A stretch of DNA of 64,000 nucleotides from Sporosarcina globispora (GTDB lineage Bacteria; Bacillota; Bacilli; Bacillales; Cytobacillaceae). Both the position numbers and the translations under genes were made by a program. The first letter of the stretch is position 1. Every line of letters begins with the position of its first letter. Positions 17,639 to 26,902 of the stretch are shown here, one piece after another. The stretch is from assembly GCF_001274725.1 (NCBI RefSeq), contig NZ_LGUF01000007.1:4778430-4842429 (forward strand), read 5' to 3'. The notes beneath the pieces are model-generated. The model was not told where the DNA came from. It saw nothing but the letters and a program-made list of their open reading frames with translations, and did no database searches.

Positions 17639-19340
17639 CCACCATTTTTTAAAATCCGAACAGCTGACCTTCCGCCATGAAGGTGAGAACAAGCCCGTTT
17701 TTCAAAACGTGGATTTCAGCCTTTATCCAGGGGAAGCTGTTCTCCTGCTGGGCCCCAGCGGCTGTGGAAAAAGTACGCTTGCATACTGCTTAAATAAATT
17801 ATATCCGGAAGCTGTTGATGGCAAACTGGACGGCGCCATTTTATACAAGGGAAAAATGCTGGAAGAATTCCGCCCTGGTGAAATTAATCAGCATATTGGC
17901 ATTGTGTTTCAGGATCCTGAAAGCCAGTTTTGTATGACTACGGTCGAAGATGAGCTGGCATTTGGGCTTGAAAACATGAAAACCCCTCCCGAAGAAATCG
18001 GGAATAAGATTGATAAAGCACTGGAACTAGTTCATCTCCTGCCGTATAAGCACGCCCAAATCCACACTCTTTCTGGAGGGCAAAAACAGAAACTGGCACT
18101 GGCATGTGTATTGTCATTAAAACCTGAAGTACTCATTTTGGACGAGCCAACAGCTAACCTGGATCCTGCATCAAGCTATGAGCTTACCAGCATCATCAGA
18201 GAGCTTAAAAAGGATCAATCGTTTTCTCTTGTAATTATTGAGCATAAGCTGGATGACTGGATTGATTTGACCGACCGCTGCCTGGTACTGAACAGGGAAG
18301 GCGAAATTTTGTTCAATGGAAGCACTGCAGACTGCTTTAACAAGTATGCAGGAGAACTTCAAGCTGAGGGCATATGGCTGCCAAGCTCTGTAAAAGCTGG
18401 CCTATTAGCCAAGAAAGCAGGTATATACAAAGGGAAAAACCTTCCGTTAACTGAGGGGGAGCTAATTGCTGGCCTTGTAAACCCCAATGCTGCACTTCAG
18501 ATTTTAGATAACAGGAAGATTCCTCCCCCAGGCTTGAAAGAACAGATAATCTTATCGGTAAAAAACCTTTCTTTCAATAAGGATGGGAAGGAATTGCTTA
18601 AAAACATTAGTTTTTCTGTTAAAAAAGGTGAATTTGTGGCAATAGCCGGTTCAAATGGATCAGGAAAAACAACGCTTTCCAGGCTGCTGGCCGGATTATA
18701 TACTCCTTCCAACGGCGATATCCTTTACCATGACCGCCACCTTTCTCTATGGAAGGAGCAAGATTTAAGACAGCGATTGGGATACGTTTTTCAAAATCCC
18801 GAACACCAATTTATCGCAGATACTGTATATGATGAAATTGCCTTCAGCCTAAAGATACGGCGGATGCCAGATGCTGATATCAAAAAAATGGTTCAAACTT
18901 CGCTGCAGCAAGTTCACTTGCTGCAGCATGCTGACATGCACCCTTTTTCTTTAAGCCAGGGACAAAAACGGCGGCTCAGTGTTGCATCAATGTTAGTGAA
19001 TGAACAGGAATTGCTTCTGCTTGATGAACCGACATTTGGACAGGATGCCAACACTGCCCGAGAGCTTATGGCATTAATGGAAGAAAAAATCCGCAGAGGC
19101 GGTTCTGTCGTTATGATCACTCATGACATGGAAATCTTACATTCCTGTGCCGATAAAGTGATTGTCCTTTCAGATGGAGAGAAGATTTACGAGGGGTTGC
19201 CTGACGACTTATGGAAGAAACATGAGATTATGAAGATTGCTTCTCTAAAGGTTCCTTATATAGAAAAACTCAGGAACGATATAAGACGCTATGGCAGGGA
19301 GGGAAAAGTTTGCTCTTACATGAATTTAACCCAAGCATAA
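17622..19340 (+). CDS. ykoD: YkoD, fused double ATPase of the ECF transporter
   Basis: Both ATP-binding subunits of the thiamine/HMP ECF transporter in one chain. The 572 residues hold two complete ABC modules: Walker A GPSGCGKST, signature LSGGQKQKLALA and Walker B VLILDEPTANLDP in the first half; Walker A GSNGSGKTT, signature LSQGQKRRLSVAS and Walker B LLLLDEPTFGQD in the second. Both have an H-loop histidine (IIEHKL, MITHDM). It is about 80 residues longer than B. subtilis YkoD. ATG 17622 has AGAGGA upstream and overlaps ykoE; the ykoC start overlaps its 3' end by 31 bases. Confidence 0.94.
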   Translation: MALQRNHHFLKSEQLTFRHEGENKPVFQNVDFSLYPGEAVLLLGPSGCGKSTLAYCLNKLYPEAVDGKLDGAILYKGKMLEEFRPGEINQHIGIVFQDPESQFCMTTVEDELAFGLENMKTPPEEIGNKIDKALELVHLLPYKHAQIHTLSGGQKQKLALACVLSLKPEVLILDEPTANLDPASSYELTSIIRELKKDQSFSLVIIEHKLDDWIDLTDRCLVLNREGEILFNGSTADCFNKYAGELQAEGIWLPSSVKAGLLAKKAGIYKGKNLPLTEGELIAGLVNPNAALQILDNRKIPPPGLKEQIILSVKNLSFNKDGKELLKNISFSVKKGEFVAIAGSNGSGKTTLSRLLAGLYTPSNGDILYHDRHLSLWKEQDLRQRLGYVFQNPEHQFIADTVYDEIAFSLKIRRMPDADIKKMVQTSLQQVHLLQHADMHPFSLSQGQKRRLSVASMLVNEQELLLLDEPTFGQDANTARELMALMEEKIRRGGSVVMITHDMEILHSCADKVIVLSDGEKIYEGLPDDLWKKHEIMKIASLKVPYIEKLRNDIRRYGREGKVCSYMNLTQA

Positions 19341-20089
19341 AGGCTCTGACTGTGGTCGTCTGCGTATTGGTTTTATCAATTTTCTTTGACCCGGTTACTC
19401 CTTTTCTTACCTTAGCTGTGACTGCTGCTGCCACCTTTATTTTTGGAAGAGTTTCATTCAGAAGATGGATTTTGCTTTTCTCGCCATTTATCTTCATGGC
19501 TCTTATTTATATTTGGTCGGCTCTAGTTTTTTCAAAAGCTATTGAAGGAGAAACCATTCTATGGACATGGGGAATTTTCACATTGACTGAGGAGAGCTTT
19601 CAGCGCGCCCTCTCTCTGGGAATGAGGGTTTTAAGTTTTACCTCTCTGTCCCTTCTGTTCATGTTAACCACAAAGCCAGCAGAATTCCTGCTCAGTTTAA
19701 TGCAGCAATGCCGGCTTCCTCCAAAGCTTGCATATGGAATCATGGCAGGCTATCGTTTTCTGCCGTTAATTAAAGAAGAATTTGATATTATCAGAAATGC
19801 ACACCGGATTAGGGGAGTACCCAAAGCCCGGACACTTTCGGAAAAATTGGCAGAACTAAAGAGGTATGCTGTTCCTCTCCTTGCCGGAGCAATCCGTAAA
19901 GCAGAGAGAACAGCAATGGCAATGGAGTCAAAAGGGTTTACCGGTGATAGAAACCGGGAGTTCTACCATAAAATCTCTGTTTCATGGAAAGATTGGGCAT
20001 TTTTTGCTTTCTTTATAGCAGTGGTACTGGCCAGTGCCTATGTGTCATGGCTATTCGGCTTTTTGCAGCTTTATAATGGCAAGCTTTAA
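19310..20089 (+). CDS. ykoC: YkoC, ECF transporter transmembrane (T) component
   Basis: Membrane scaffold (EcfT/CbiQ family) that couples YkoD to YkoE. The 259 residues have hydrophobic segments near the N-terminus (VVVCVLVLSIFF, ILLFSPFIFMALIYIWSA) and at the C-terminus. The EcfT coupling-helix motif is visible as RAMAMESKG-type sequence RTAMAMESKGFTG, together with MAGYRFLPLIKEEFDIIRNA. The start is TTG 19310 with GGGAGGG 7 bases upstream. It is the last gene of the operon; no clear terminator follows, and the gap holds a repeat array. Confidence 0.92.
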   Translation: MLLHEFNPSIKALTVVVCVLVLSIFFDPVTPFLTLAVTAAATFIFGRVSFRRWILLFSPFIFMALIYIWSALVFSKAIEGETILWTWGIFTLTEESFQRALSLGMRVLSFTSLSLLFMLTTKPAEFLLSLMQQCRLPPKLAYGIMAGYRFLPLIKEEFDIIRNAHRIRGVPKARTLSEKLAELKRYAVPLLAGAIRKAERTAMAMESKGFTGDRNREFYHKISVSWKDWAFFAFFIAVVLASAYVSWLFGFLQLYNGKL

Positions 20090-20103
20090 GGGGCGGCGAT
20101 TGA

Positions 20104-20205
20104 TTATGTGCAGATAAAAATTTTTATGTGCTGATAGGACGAAATTATGTTCGGATAAATTTTTTTATGTGGGGTTAAGCCGAATTTATGTGCGCAAAAC
20201 AGATT
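20104..20205. repeat. Five-unit array with ~20-bp period (TTATGTG family)
   Basis: The core TTATGT or TTATG recurs at 20104, 20124, 20145, 20165 and 20186, spacings 20, 21, 20 and 21. Units continue with variants of GCGGATAAATTTT (for example TTATGTTCGGATAAATTTTT). No ORF or terminator explains the array. It lies downstream of ykoC and upstream of a SASP gene. A related array of exact 20-bp period lies at 34293-34385. Confidence 0.7.
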
Positions 20206-20335
20206 CTAAGTCTAACCACATTCCCACGTTAATAAATACCTTAATTTACCACAAATACCTATGAATAAATTTTATTTCCTCTCCTTAAGCTATGATTGTA
20301 ACAATCAAGAAAACTACACCAAGGAGATGATTTAC

Positions 20336-20536
20336 ATGGCAAGAAACAGCAATTCTAATCAGCTTTTAGTATCAGGAGTCAGCCAGGCAATTGATCAAAT
20401 GAAGTATGAAATCGCAACAGAATTCGGTGTGAACCTTGGCCCGGAAACATCTTCAAGAGCAAATGGATCAGTAGGCGGAGAAATCACAAAGCGCCTTGTG
20501 CAAATGGCTGAGCAGCAGCTTGGCGGTGCACGCTAG
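20336..20536 (+). CDS. Alpha/beta-type small acid-soluble spore protein
   Basis: DNA-binding protein that saturates and protects the chromosome in the dormant spore and is degraded by the GPR protease in germination. The 66 residues contain both SASP signatures: the GPR-cleavage region [14 protein letters not shown] and the C-terminal block [21 protein letters not shown]. The start at 20336 has AAGGAGATGATTTAC upstream; a 25-codon in-frame extension to 20261 has none. A TGAATA hexamer at 20263 could be the -35 of a sigma-G promoter, but no clean -10 was found. It is nearly identical over its core to the second SASP at 32288. Confidence 0.95.
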   Translation: MARNSNSNQLLVSGVSQAIDQMKYEIATEFGVNLGPETSSRANGSVGGEITKRLVQMAEQQLGGAR

Positions 20537-20562
20537 TTCTTATAGGCAATCATAGTTAAATC

Positions 20563-20600
20563 AAATGCCGCTTCCAGACATTCTGTAAAGCGGCATTTAC
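20563..20600. terminator. Shared terminator hairpin between SASP and the HAD phosphatase gene
   Basis: AAATGCCGCTT and AAGCGGCATTT are a perfect 11-bp inverted repeat between two converging genes. T runs are weak on both sides. Confidence 0.65.
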
Positions 20601-20604
20601 TCTG

Positions 20605-21129
20605 TTATTTAAGCATTTCCAAAATATCTTCCACTGCCTCAAAAAGTGATGAAGCCTGAATATCTGCACTTGTTGGATCAGGGCCGATAAAAACAGTTTT
20701 ACAGCCAGCCTTCTTGCCTGCCTCTATGTCTCTCTCGTGATCGCCTACCATAATGCTTTTAGCCAAATCGAGATGATGCCTTTCCGCCAAATCCACCAGC
20801 ATGCCTGCATTTGGCTTGCGGCATTCACACCCAGCCTTCGGTTTATGGGGACAATAGGCAACCTCTTTAATATGGCCTCCTTTTTCGGCAACAAGCTCCT
20901 GCAGTCTTTCATGTATTCTCTTTAGTTCTATTTCTTTCAAAAAACCGAGTCCAACGCCGCCCTGATTAGTCACAACAAAAATTTCATATCCCGCCCTGGT
21001 CAGCTCGGACACAGCTTCCGCTGCCCCTTCAAGTAAATAAAGCTGCTCAGGCTTGTTAACGAATTTCACTCTGTCTGATAAAACCTCGTTCAAAACACCG
21101 TCCCGGTCCAGAAATATGGCTTTTTTCAA
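20605..21129 (-). CDS. HAD-IIIA phosphatase, GmhB / histidinol-phosphatase type
   Basis: Cytoplasmic phosphatase resembling D-glycero-heptose-1,7-bisphosphate 7-phosphatase. The 174 residues have motif I FLDRDGVLNE, motif II FVVTNQGGVGLGF, the Zn-binding CPHKPKAGCECRKP, and motifs III/IV MLVDLA and MVGDHERDIEAGKKAGC. All catalytic residues appear intact. No heptose-pathway genes lie nearby, so the natural substrate in this Gram-positive cell is uncertain and could be another sugar phosphate. It is a single-gene unit between the SASP gene and yheA. Confidence 0.85.
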   Translation of the reverse strand: MKKAIFLDRDGVLNEVLSDRVKFVNKPEQLYLLEGAAEAVSELTRAGYEIFVVTNQGGVGLGFLKEIELKRIHERLQELVAEKGGHIKEVAYCPHKPKAGCECRKPNAGMLVDLAERHHLDLAKSIMVGDHERDIEAGKKAGCKTVFIGPDPTSADIQASSLFEAVEDILEMLK

Positions 21130-21214
21130 TTTGTTACCTTCCTTCTTTTGCGATATTTATCATAAAGGTACCCAAACCTCATGCAGTTTAATACCGGCCA
21201 TGGCTTTTCTTTAT

Positions 21215-21247
21215 TAAAAAACTCCCGAAAAATAATTCCGGGAGTTT
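21215..21247 (-). terminator. Intrinsic terminator of yheA
   Basis: AAAACTCCCG and CGGGAGTTTT pair around a loop of about 11 bases on the minus strand, then TTTTTAATAA. Confidence 0.88.
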
Positions 21248-21258
21248 TCCAATGTTAT

Positions 21259-21609
21259 TTATTCAACTGCACCATAAAGTTCTTCAAGAGGCTTCATAAT
21301 GATCTTGTTCATTTCTGCTATCATCATGCTCATGCGCTGTTCTGCTTCCATAAGCTTTGAGATTTGGGCGTGCTGCTGGACAAGTGCGACTGTCTTTTGT
21401 GCCTGTTCCACTTCTTCCTGTGTAATATCCTGGCCCATCATTTGTTTTTGCTGAAGTTCCATCTGGATTTTACGGAAATTATCAAACATAGCTTTGGCAG
21501 AGGGATCTGCATTCACATCATCGTATGCTTGTTTTAGAGCCTTATATTCATCGCTTACCCGCACTGCTTTTTCTAATTCATAGGCTGAATCATATAAATT
21601 TACTGCCAT
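21259..21609 (-). CDS. yheA: YheA, YlbF/YmcA-family protein
   Basis: Small all-helical protein of the YlbF/YmcA/YheA family. Its relatives YlbF and YmcA work with YaaT on RNase Y and on sporulation and biofilm phosphorelay output; YheA itself has no settled function. The 116 residues match YheA (117), with the conserved core AKAMFDNFRKIQMELQQKQM and the C-terminal MSMMIAEMNKIIMKPLEELY. ATG 21609 has AAGGAGT at good spacing; the GTG 9 bases upstream would overlap that site. It lies next to yheB as in B. subtilis. Confidence 0.92.
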   Translation of the reverse strand: MAVNLYDSAYELEKAVRVSDEYKALKQAYDDVNADPSAKAMFDNFRKIQMELQQKQMMGQDITQEEVEQAQKTVALVQQHAQISKLMEAEQRMSMMIAEMNKIIMKPLEELYGAVE

Positions 21610-21721
21610 AAAAACCACTCCTTCCGGTTCTCGTTCAAAAAAGAAAATTTATCTTCCTCGTTTTGAACATCCACTACACTATAACAAACTATGACAGTAA
21701 ACGCGAGGTGATAACCTTTAA

Positions 21722-22864
21722 TTAAATCAATATAGCTACGATTCCCTGGAATAAACCAATAATGCCTCCAAGCAGAAATCCTAAATTTGTAATCATTGCT
21801 AACTCGCTTTTGATTATGGAAAAGACCATATCTTCTAATCTTTCCACCGAAAAATTGCTGACCTGTTCACGAACAATTTCAGCCAGTCGAAGCCTTTCCA
21901 TAACTAATTCTGTCTTTTCTGAAAGCCAATCAGAAAGCATCTGAACACTTTTAGGAGCCAATTCATCTATTAAAAATGTCCTATAAGGCTCCATAAAATC
22001 TGAAATTGGCGTATTAAATAATTTCTCGAGATTAATGACTCTATGGGCAATATTCTTTAATACTCCAAGGACCTGTTCTTTTTCGAGCTGCTCTTCAATA
22101 ACTGCAGCTTCCATTTCAAGAACCTTACTCCACTCTCTTTTTAAAATGGTTGTAATCAAATCCGATGTGCCCTCATTACTTAAAAACTTAATGATTTCCG
22201 GCTGAATTTTATCCGCAAGATTGATATTCCCCATGAACATCTGCAGCATGTTACTCAGCACTCCGCTGCGCTCACGCACAAAATCATCTGCCATTCTTTG
22301 TATTCTCATCTTGCCTTCAATGCTGGAAAAATAGTCAATCCCCTTTTGAAGAATCATTGAACTGATAGCCGGGATTTTTTCATCCACTTTATCCAAAAGA
22401 CTTTGAGGAAGAACTTCCTTAAGCGGCCGGCTTCGGTATTCACTAATGATCTTTTCATATTTTTCCTCAATCAATAAGTTAATGCGTTCTTCCGCTTTTG
22501 CTTGTACATCTGTGATTCCAAACGCACCCAGAATCTCCTCTGCCGATTTTTCGGTTTGCAGAATATTTCCCAGCTCTTTTTGAACCAGCCCTGTCATATC
22601 GCTCTGAAATTGAGCATTGATGAACTTTTTCTTGATACTTTCTGGTGTCAAGAGATGATTAACAACCAGCTTTCCCATCTGGTCGGCCATTTCATCTCTT
22701 CGTTTAGGAATCAGCCCAGGGGTAAATGGAACCTTCCATTTTCCTAAGTAAACGGCATTATAAGGTTTAAAGAGCATTTTAATTGCCAGGTAGTTAGTAA
22801 ACCCGCCAATGAGAGCTCCAATAATCATCATAAGAATTATAGTCATTGCAATTTCCATAGACAT
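21722..22864 (-). CDS. yheB: YheB, DUF445 membrane protein
   Basis: DUF445-family protein of about 380 residues (B. subtilis YheB has 377). A hydrophobic hairpin at the N-terminus (IILMMIIGALIGGFTNYLAI) leads to the family signature MLFKPYNAVYLGKWKVPFTP and GLIPKRRDEMADQMG. A long, mostly helical domain follows, and a C-terminal membrane segment (LGFLLGGIIGLFQGIVAILI) ends the protein. Function is unknown; membrane association is clear. The start at 22864 follows GGAAGG; ATG 22858 is an alternative and gives the B. subtilis-like beginning MEIAMTI. It lies 112 bases upstream of yheA and may be co-transcribed. Confidence 0.9.
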   Translation of the reverse strand: MSMEIAMTIILMMIIGALIGGFTNYLAIKMLFKPYNAVYLGKWKVPFTPGLIPKRRDEMADQMGKLVVNHLLTPESIKKKFINAQFQSDMTGLVQKELGNILQTEKSAEEILGAFGITDVQAKAEERINLLIEEKYEKIISEYRSRPLKEVLPQSLLDKVDEKIPAISSMILQKGIDYFSSIEGKMRIQRMADDFVRERSGVLSNMLQMFMGNINLADKIQPEIIKFLSNEGTSDLITTILKREWSKVLEMEAAVIEEQLEKEQVLGVLKNIAHRVINLEKLFNTPISDFMEPYRTFLIDELAPKSVQMLSDWLSEKTELVMERLRLAEIVREQVSNFSVERLEDMVFSIIKSELAMITNLGFLLGGIIGLFQGIVAILI

Positions 22865-23081
22865 CTCTACCTTCCTTAAGTTACAAGCGCCTTCTAAACG
22901 CACCATTTTATAGCCCAGAACATACGATACAATATCAGCTTTTGCCTATTTTTTCATTATACAGTGAAAACTCCATAAATGGGAGTTTTGCACTCCCTGC
23001 CGCAGGTTAAATTCTATGTAAACTGCATGATGCGGATTTTTAGAATAGGCTCAAATATAGATAAGCAAATGAGGAATGATC

Positions 23082-24488
23082 ATGTCAGTTTCTTTATTGC
23101 CTATTACGATTGTTCCGGTAAAAATGTTTCAGGATAATTATTTTCATATTCAAATTAGCCATTCTCTCGTCCATTATTGGAATATCGATTTGCAAATGCC
23201 CCATGTGCTGCGCATCGGCAATCACTCCATTCAGATAACCATTGAAGGAGCAAACATTACAAAAGATGAGCTTATTTTCAGTGACCGGCTTCTTCAGGAA
23301 TGCTGCTTGCCAATTGAAGATCTCCATTTTGTTGCCAGTTACTCCAGAAAGGACCTTACTATTATTGCCGGGCCGATTATAGGGCTCATGACAGATTTTA
23401 ACGATAAGGGCGAAGAGCCTGATTTCCGGTCTATTCATTCATTTTGCGAAGAATTACATGAGGTTGTTTCAAACATGGGGGGCTTTTTATATGTTTTTCA
23501 CTTTCAGGACTACATTCAAGGCAGTATACAAGGGTACTGCCTACAGGAAGGAAAGTGGATAAAACGTCCGGTTCCTTTGCCCAGTGCGATCTATAACCGG
23601 ATTCACTCCCGAATGCTTGAAGCAAGTTCCGCTTTTCAATCATTTAAAAACAGCATAATAAAACATAACATCCCAGTGTTTAACGACCGCTTTTTATCAA
23701 AAAAGGAAGTTCATAACCTGCTCTTTTCTGAGGATCATATGCATCCCTATCTGCCGGATACGGTCATAGCAGATGAACAAACGATCAAAGAAATGCTGGC
23801 CAGACACAGCCTGGTATTTCTTAAGCCCATACACGGCAGCCAGGGCCGGAATATTATCAGACTGAGTTTAAACGGCGAAGAAATCATTGCAGAACTATCG
23901 ACAGGAAACGGCAGGGAGAATACGCTCACTTTCAAAAATTATACTCGCTTTGCTCAGTGGTTCCAGCACTGCCAAAAGAAAACAATTTTTTTGACCCAGC
24001 AGGCCATACCTCTGCAAACCTATAAAAACAGACAGCTTGATTTCCGTGTACTCTGCCACAAAAACTTTCAGGATATCTGGAAAGCCACTTCGGCAGTTGC
24101 GAGGATTTCTGCTGAACAGCAATTTGTTTCCAATATTGCAAGAGGCGGGGAAATCATGAAACCTCTAAGGATTTTCTCAATGCTGTCTGATCAGAAAACA
24201 GCAGTTCAGCAGCTGGCATTACTGAAGGAACTTGCAGTTGAAACGGCAGCGATTATCAGTCAGAAATGTGAAGGATTAATCGGAGAACTCGGGATTGATA
24301 TTGGATTAGACACCAGTGGAAAATTATGGATTATCGAAGTCAATTCAAAGCCATCCAAGAATTTCGAGGACAAAGAAAAAAGAGTAAGACCCTCAGCCAA
24401 GGCACTGATCGAATATGCAACTGCTTTATCATTCATCCAAAAAGGAGGATTACAGCATGCTTTCATTCGGAATCATGACATTGAATAA
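23082..24488 (+). CDS. YheC/YheD-family ATP-grasp protein, copy 1
   Basis: Member of the YheC/YheD endospore-coat-associated ATP-grasp family, probably an ATP-dependent carboxylate-amine ligase acting during sporulation. The 468 residues have a family-specific N-terminal domain of about 110 residues (ending IIAGPIIGLMTDF), a linker with a YNRIHSR motif and the ATP-grasp domain: VFLKPIHGSQGRNIIRL, LDFRVLCHKNF and the metal-binding GELGIDIGLDT / IIEVNSKPSK. The glycine loop reads GSQGRNI, where the paralogues have GxGI. ATG 23082 has GAGGA upstream. It is the first of four overlapping genes; the next starts 32 bases before its stop. Confidence 0.88.
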   Translation: MSVSLLPITIVPVKMFQDNYFHIQISHSLVHYWNIDLQMPHVLRIGNHSIQITIEGANITKDELIFSDRLLQECCLPIEDLHFVASYSRKDLTIIAGPIIGLMTDFNDKGEEPDFRSIHSFCEELHEVVSNMGGFLYVFHFQDYIQGSIQGYCLQEGKWIKRPVPLPSAIYNRIHSRMLEASSAFQSFKNSIIKHNIPVFNDRFLSKKEVHNLLFSEDHMHPYLPDTVIADEQTIKEMLARHSLVFLKPIHGSQGRNIIRLSLNGEEIIAELSTGNGRENTLTFKNYTRFAQWFQHCQKKTIFLTQQAIPLQTYKNRQLDFRVLCHKNFQDIWKATSAVARISAEQQFVSNIARGGEIMKPLRIFSMLSDQKTAVQQLALLKELAVETAAIISQKCEGLIGELGIDIGLDTSGKLWIIEVNSKPSKNFEDKEKRVRPSAKALIEYATALSFIQKGGLQHAFIRNHDIE

Positions 24489-25560
24489 ACAGAATGAACA
24501 GCCATACTTCATGGAGCTGGCCAAAAGAGCTAATGAATTTCACATTAACTGCTACCGGTTTATACCTTCAGATATCCATCCTATTACTGAAAAAATTACA
24601 GGAGATTTCTATAACCATTCTACAGGAGTATGGGAGTCTGCAGAATTTACAGTACCAGAAATCCTTTATGATCGCTGTTTTTACGGTAATGATTCCCACT
24701 CAAAACAATGTATGTCCATTGTGAATTGGCTCAAGGCAAGAAATGACATCCAATTCCTTGGCTATGGCTTGCCTAATAAGCTTGAATTATATGAAATCCT
24801 GTCCTGCACAAACATTTCACCCTATTTGCTAAAAACAACACCATTTACTGGCGCTGACAGGTTCATAGGCAGCCTCCTGCCTGATCACCCCTTCATCTTA
24901 AAACCCGCAAGCGGCTCACAGGGGCAAGGAATCTATTATATTGAGAAAACAGGCAAAAACATTCTTGTTAAAACAGATAAAAAGAATGCTCAGGTTACCC
25001 GCAACTTTGAAAGCGCTGAAAAGGCAGCGGGCTGGCTTAATAACCTGACCGCGAAACGGCAATACCTCTTCCAGCCATATGTGAATCTATCGAACAAAGA
25101 AGAACAGCCCTTTGATATAAGAATTTTGCTTCAAAAGGACAGGAATGGCACCTGGAAAGAGCTTGGCCGGGGCATTCGGACGGGCAGAAATGGCGGCATC
25201 GTCTCCAATTTAAGCACTGGCGGCAGCAATATTTCTTTTGAGGACTGGATTACTGAATACCCATCTTCATTGAGGAGTTTTCTTTGCGATGAACTTAATG
25301 ACATTATTGATACACTTCCCGCTGCGCTTGAACGAAAGCTTCCTCCGCTATTTGAAATGGGAATCGATATAGGAGTGGAAAACAACGGCTCCATTTGGAT
25401 TTTGGATATCAACTCAAAACCCGGCAGAAAAACTATATTAAACAGCCAGCCTGAAAAAAAGGAAGAACTATTCACTGCCCCCCTTCTTTATGCCAAATTC
25501 CTTTCTGCCAATAATGAAATGGAAAGGAGAACGAATCATGCGAAAACAATATCAAATTGA
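24457..25560 (+). CDS. yheC: YheC, spore-associated ATP-grasp protein
   Basis: The 367 residues match YheC of B. subtilis (363), which lacks the long N-terminal domain of YheD. It begins MLSFGIMTLNKQNEQPYFME and carries ILYDRCFY, the ATP-grasp lysine strand FILKPASGSQGQGIYYIE, FDIRILLQKD and the Mg-binding MGIDIGVENN / ILDINSKPGRK. The start has AAAGGAGG 7 bases upstream, inside the 3' end of copy 1, so translation is coupled. Reported biology for the family is association with the forespore and coat; no ligase substrate is known from this sequence. Confidence 0.9.
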   Translation: MLSFGIMTLNKQNEQPYFMELAKRANEFHINCYRFIPSDIHPITEKITGDFYNHSTGVWESAEFTVPEILYDRCFYGNDSHSKQCMSIVNWLKARNDIQFLGYGLPNKLELYEILSCTNISPYLLKTTPFTGADRFIGSLLPDHPFILKPASGSQGQGIYYIEKTGKNILVKTDKKNAQVTRNFESAEKAAGWLNNLTAKRQYLFQPYVNLSNKEEQPFDIRILLQKDRNGTWKELGRGIRTGRNGGIVSNLSTGGSNISFEDWITEYPSSLRSFLCDELNDIIDTLPAALERKLPPLFEMGIDIGVENNGSIWILDINSKPGRKTILNSQPEKKEELFTAPLLYAKFLSANNEMERRTNHAKTISN

Positions 25561-26902
25561 AATTTCCGATTCTGCCTCCAAAACAGTTTATATCCCAAAT
25601 GAGCTGAACCTTCATACTCATTTGACGAAACTGGCATTTGGCACACATTCAGCAGATGCTGCTTTCTTGCTCCAGAAGTCAAAGAAAAATTCAATCATGG
25701 TAAGTAAAGATGTGGCAGACGCATTGCATTTTCCTGACTTGAAGATTCCTCTGCATGCATTTGCCCATAAGGGAACATTGTATCTCGGACCGCTTGTAGG
25801 CATCTTCACATCAGGATTTACCTCTTTTCCTTTGAGGCCGGTTGGAGATCGGACACTGTTTTTTGCCAAACTGCTTTCAGTCAAGAAAACGGTTGGGGCG
25901 ATCCCGTTTTTATTCGGTGACCAGCATATCAACTGGGAACAACGAACTATACAGGGGCTTTTTTATCATCAGGAAGGCTGGGAAGCTTTCGAAGTGCCCT
26001 TTCCGAATGTTGTTTACGATCGGCTTCCAAATCGAAAAAGCGAAAGAAGGAACGAACTTAAAGAAGTTCGTGACCGCCTTCAGAAGGACTATTTAATCCC
26101 CTGGTATAACCCTGGTTTTTTTAATAAATTGGATGTATATGAAAGACTGCAGAACGAAGATGATATTAGTCTTTATTTGCCTGAAACCCACCCCTTTTCT
26201 TCTTTTTCTGTAATTGAAAGAATGCTGGCTGATTATGGCCATGTTTTCTTAAAGCCGATTAATGGCAGCCTGGGGCTTGGAATTCATCAAATTATTTATG
26301 ATAAAAATGATGGGCAATATTATTGCAGATATAGAGTACGGAATGAAAATCGGCTGAGAAAGTTTAACAGCCTGGAAAATTTGATGAGTAATGTTTTTGC
26401 AGGCCGCAATTTAAGCCGGATGCTTGTTCAGCAAGGAATCCGCCTGCTGCGTCATGAACAGAGGACGATAGATTTCAGAATTCATACGAATAAAGATGAG
26501 AATGGTGAATGGAAAGTAACTGCTGCAGCTGCAAAAATGGCCGGACCCGGCAGTGTTACAACTCATGTTAAAAGCGGCGGGGAAATCAAAACCCTGGAAG
26601 AAGTGTTTGAATCAGAAGCTGAAAAAGCAGAAGCATTGGAAAAGATGAGTGAGGCAGCACTAAAAATCAGCAAGGCCCTAGAACGTAACATGGAAGGAAT
26701 CATCGGTGAAGTTGGCTTTGACTTTGGATGGGACCGATATGGCCATGTATGGCTTTTCGAAGCAAACTCCAAGCCAGGAAGATCCATATTCAAACACCCG
26801 CAGCTCCGGGAGTTCGACCTTCTTACCCGTAAGCTTTCGCTTTCATTTGCTGTTTTCCTTGCCGAAGCATCCATTATGAAATCCCAGGAAATATTCAGAT
26901 GA
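25538..26902 (+). CDS. yheD: YheD, spore-associated ATP-grasp protein
   Basis: The 454 residues match YheD of B. subtilis (453). An N-terminal domain of about 105 residues (MRKQYQIEISDSASK to LYLGPLVGIFTSGF) precedes the ATP-grasp core: VVYDRLPNRKS, VFLKPINGSLGLGIHQI, IDFRIHTNKD and the metal site GEVGFDFGWDR / LFEANSKPGRS. ATG 25538 has AAAGGAG upstream and lies 23 bases before the yheC stop. It overlaps the following paralogue by 4 bases (ATGA). Confidence 0.92.
   Translation: MRKQYQIEISDSASKTVYIPNELNLHTHLTKLAFGTHSADAAFLLQKSKKNSIMVSKDVADALHFPDLKIPLHAFAHKGTLYLGPLVGIFTSGFTSFPLRPVGDRTLFFAKLLSVKKTVGAIPFLFGDQHINWEQRTIQGLFYHQEGWEAFEVPFPNVVYDRLPNRKSERRNELKEVRDRLQKDYLIPWYNPGFFNKLDVYERLQNEDDISLYLPETHPFSSFSVIERMLADYGHVFLKPINGSLGLGIHQIIYDKNDGQYYCRYRVRNENRLRKFNSLENLMSNVFAGRNLSRMLVQQGIRLLRHEQRTIDFRIHTNKDENGEWKVTAAAAKMAGPGSVTTHVKSGGEIKTLEEVFESEAEKAEALEKMSEAALKISKALERNMEGIIGEVGFDFGWDRYGHVWLFEANSKPGRSIFKHPQLREFDLLTRKLSLSFAVFLAEASIMKSQEIFR

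Noticed and set aside
20261..20335. Sigma-G promoter and 25-codon extension of the first SASP
   Set aside because: TGAATA is present but no -10 at proper spacing; the extension lacks a ribosome site and exceeds SASP length.
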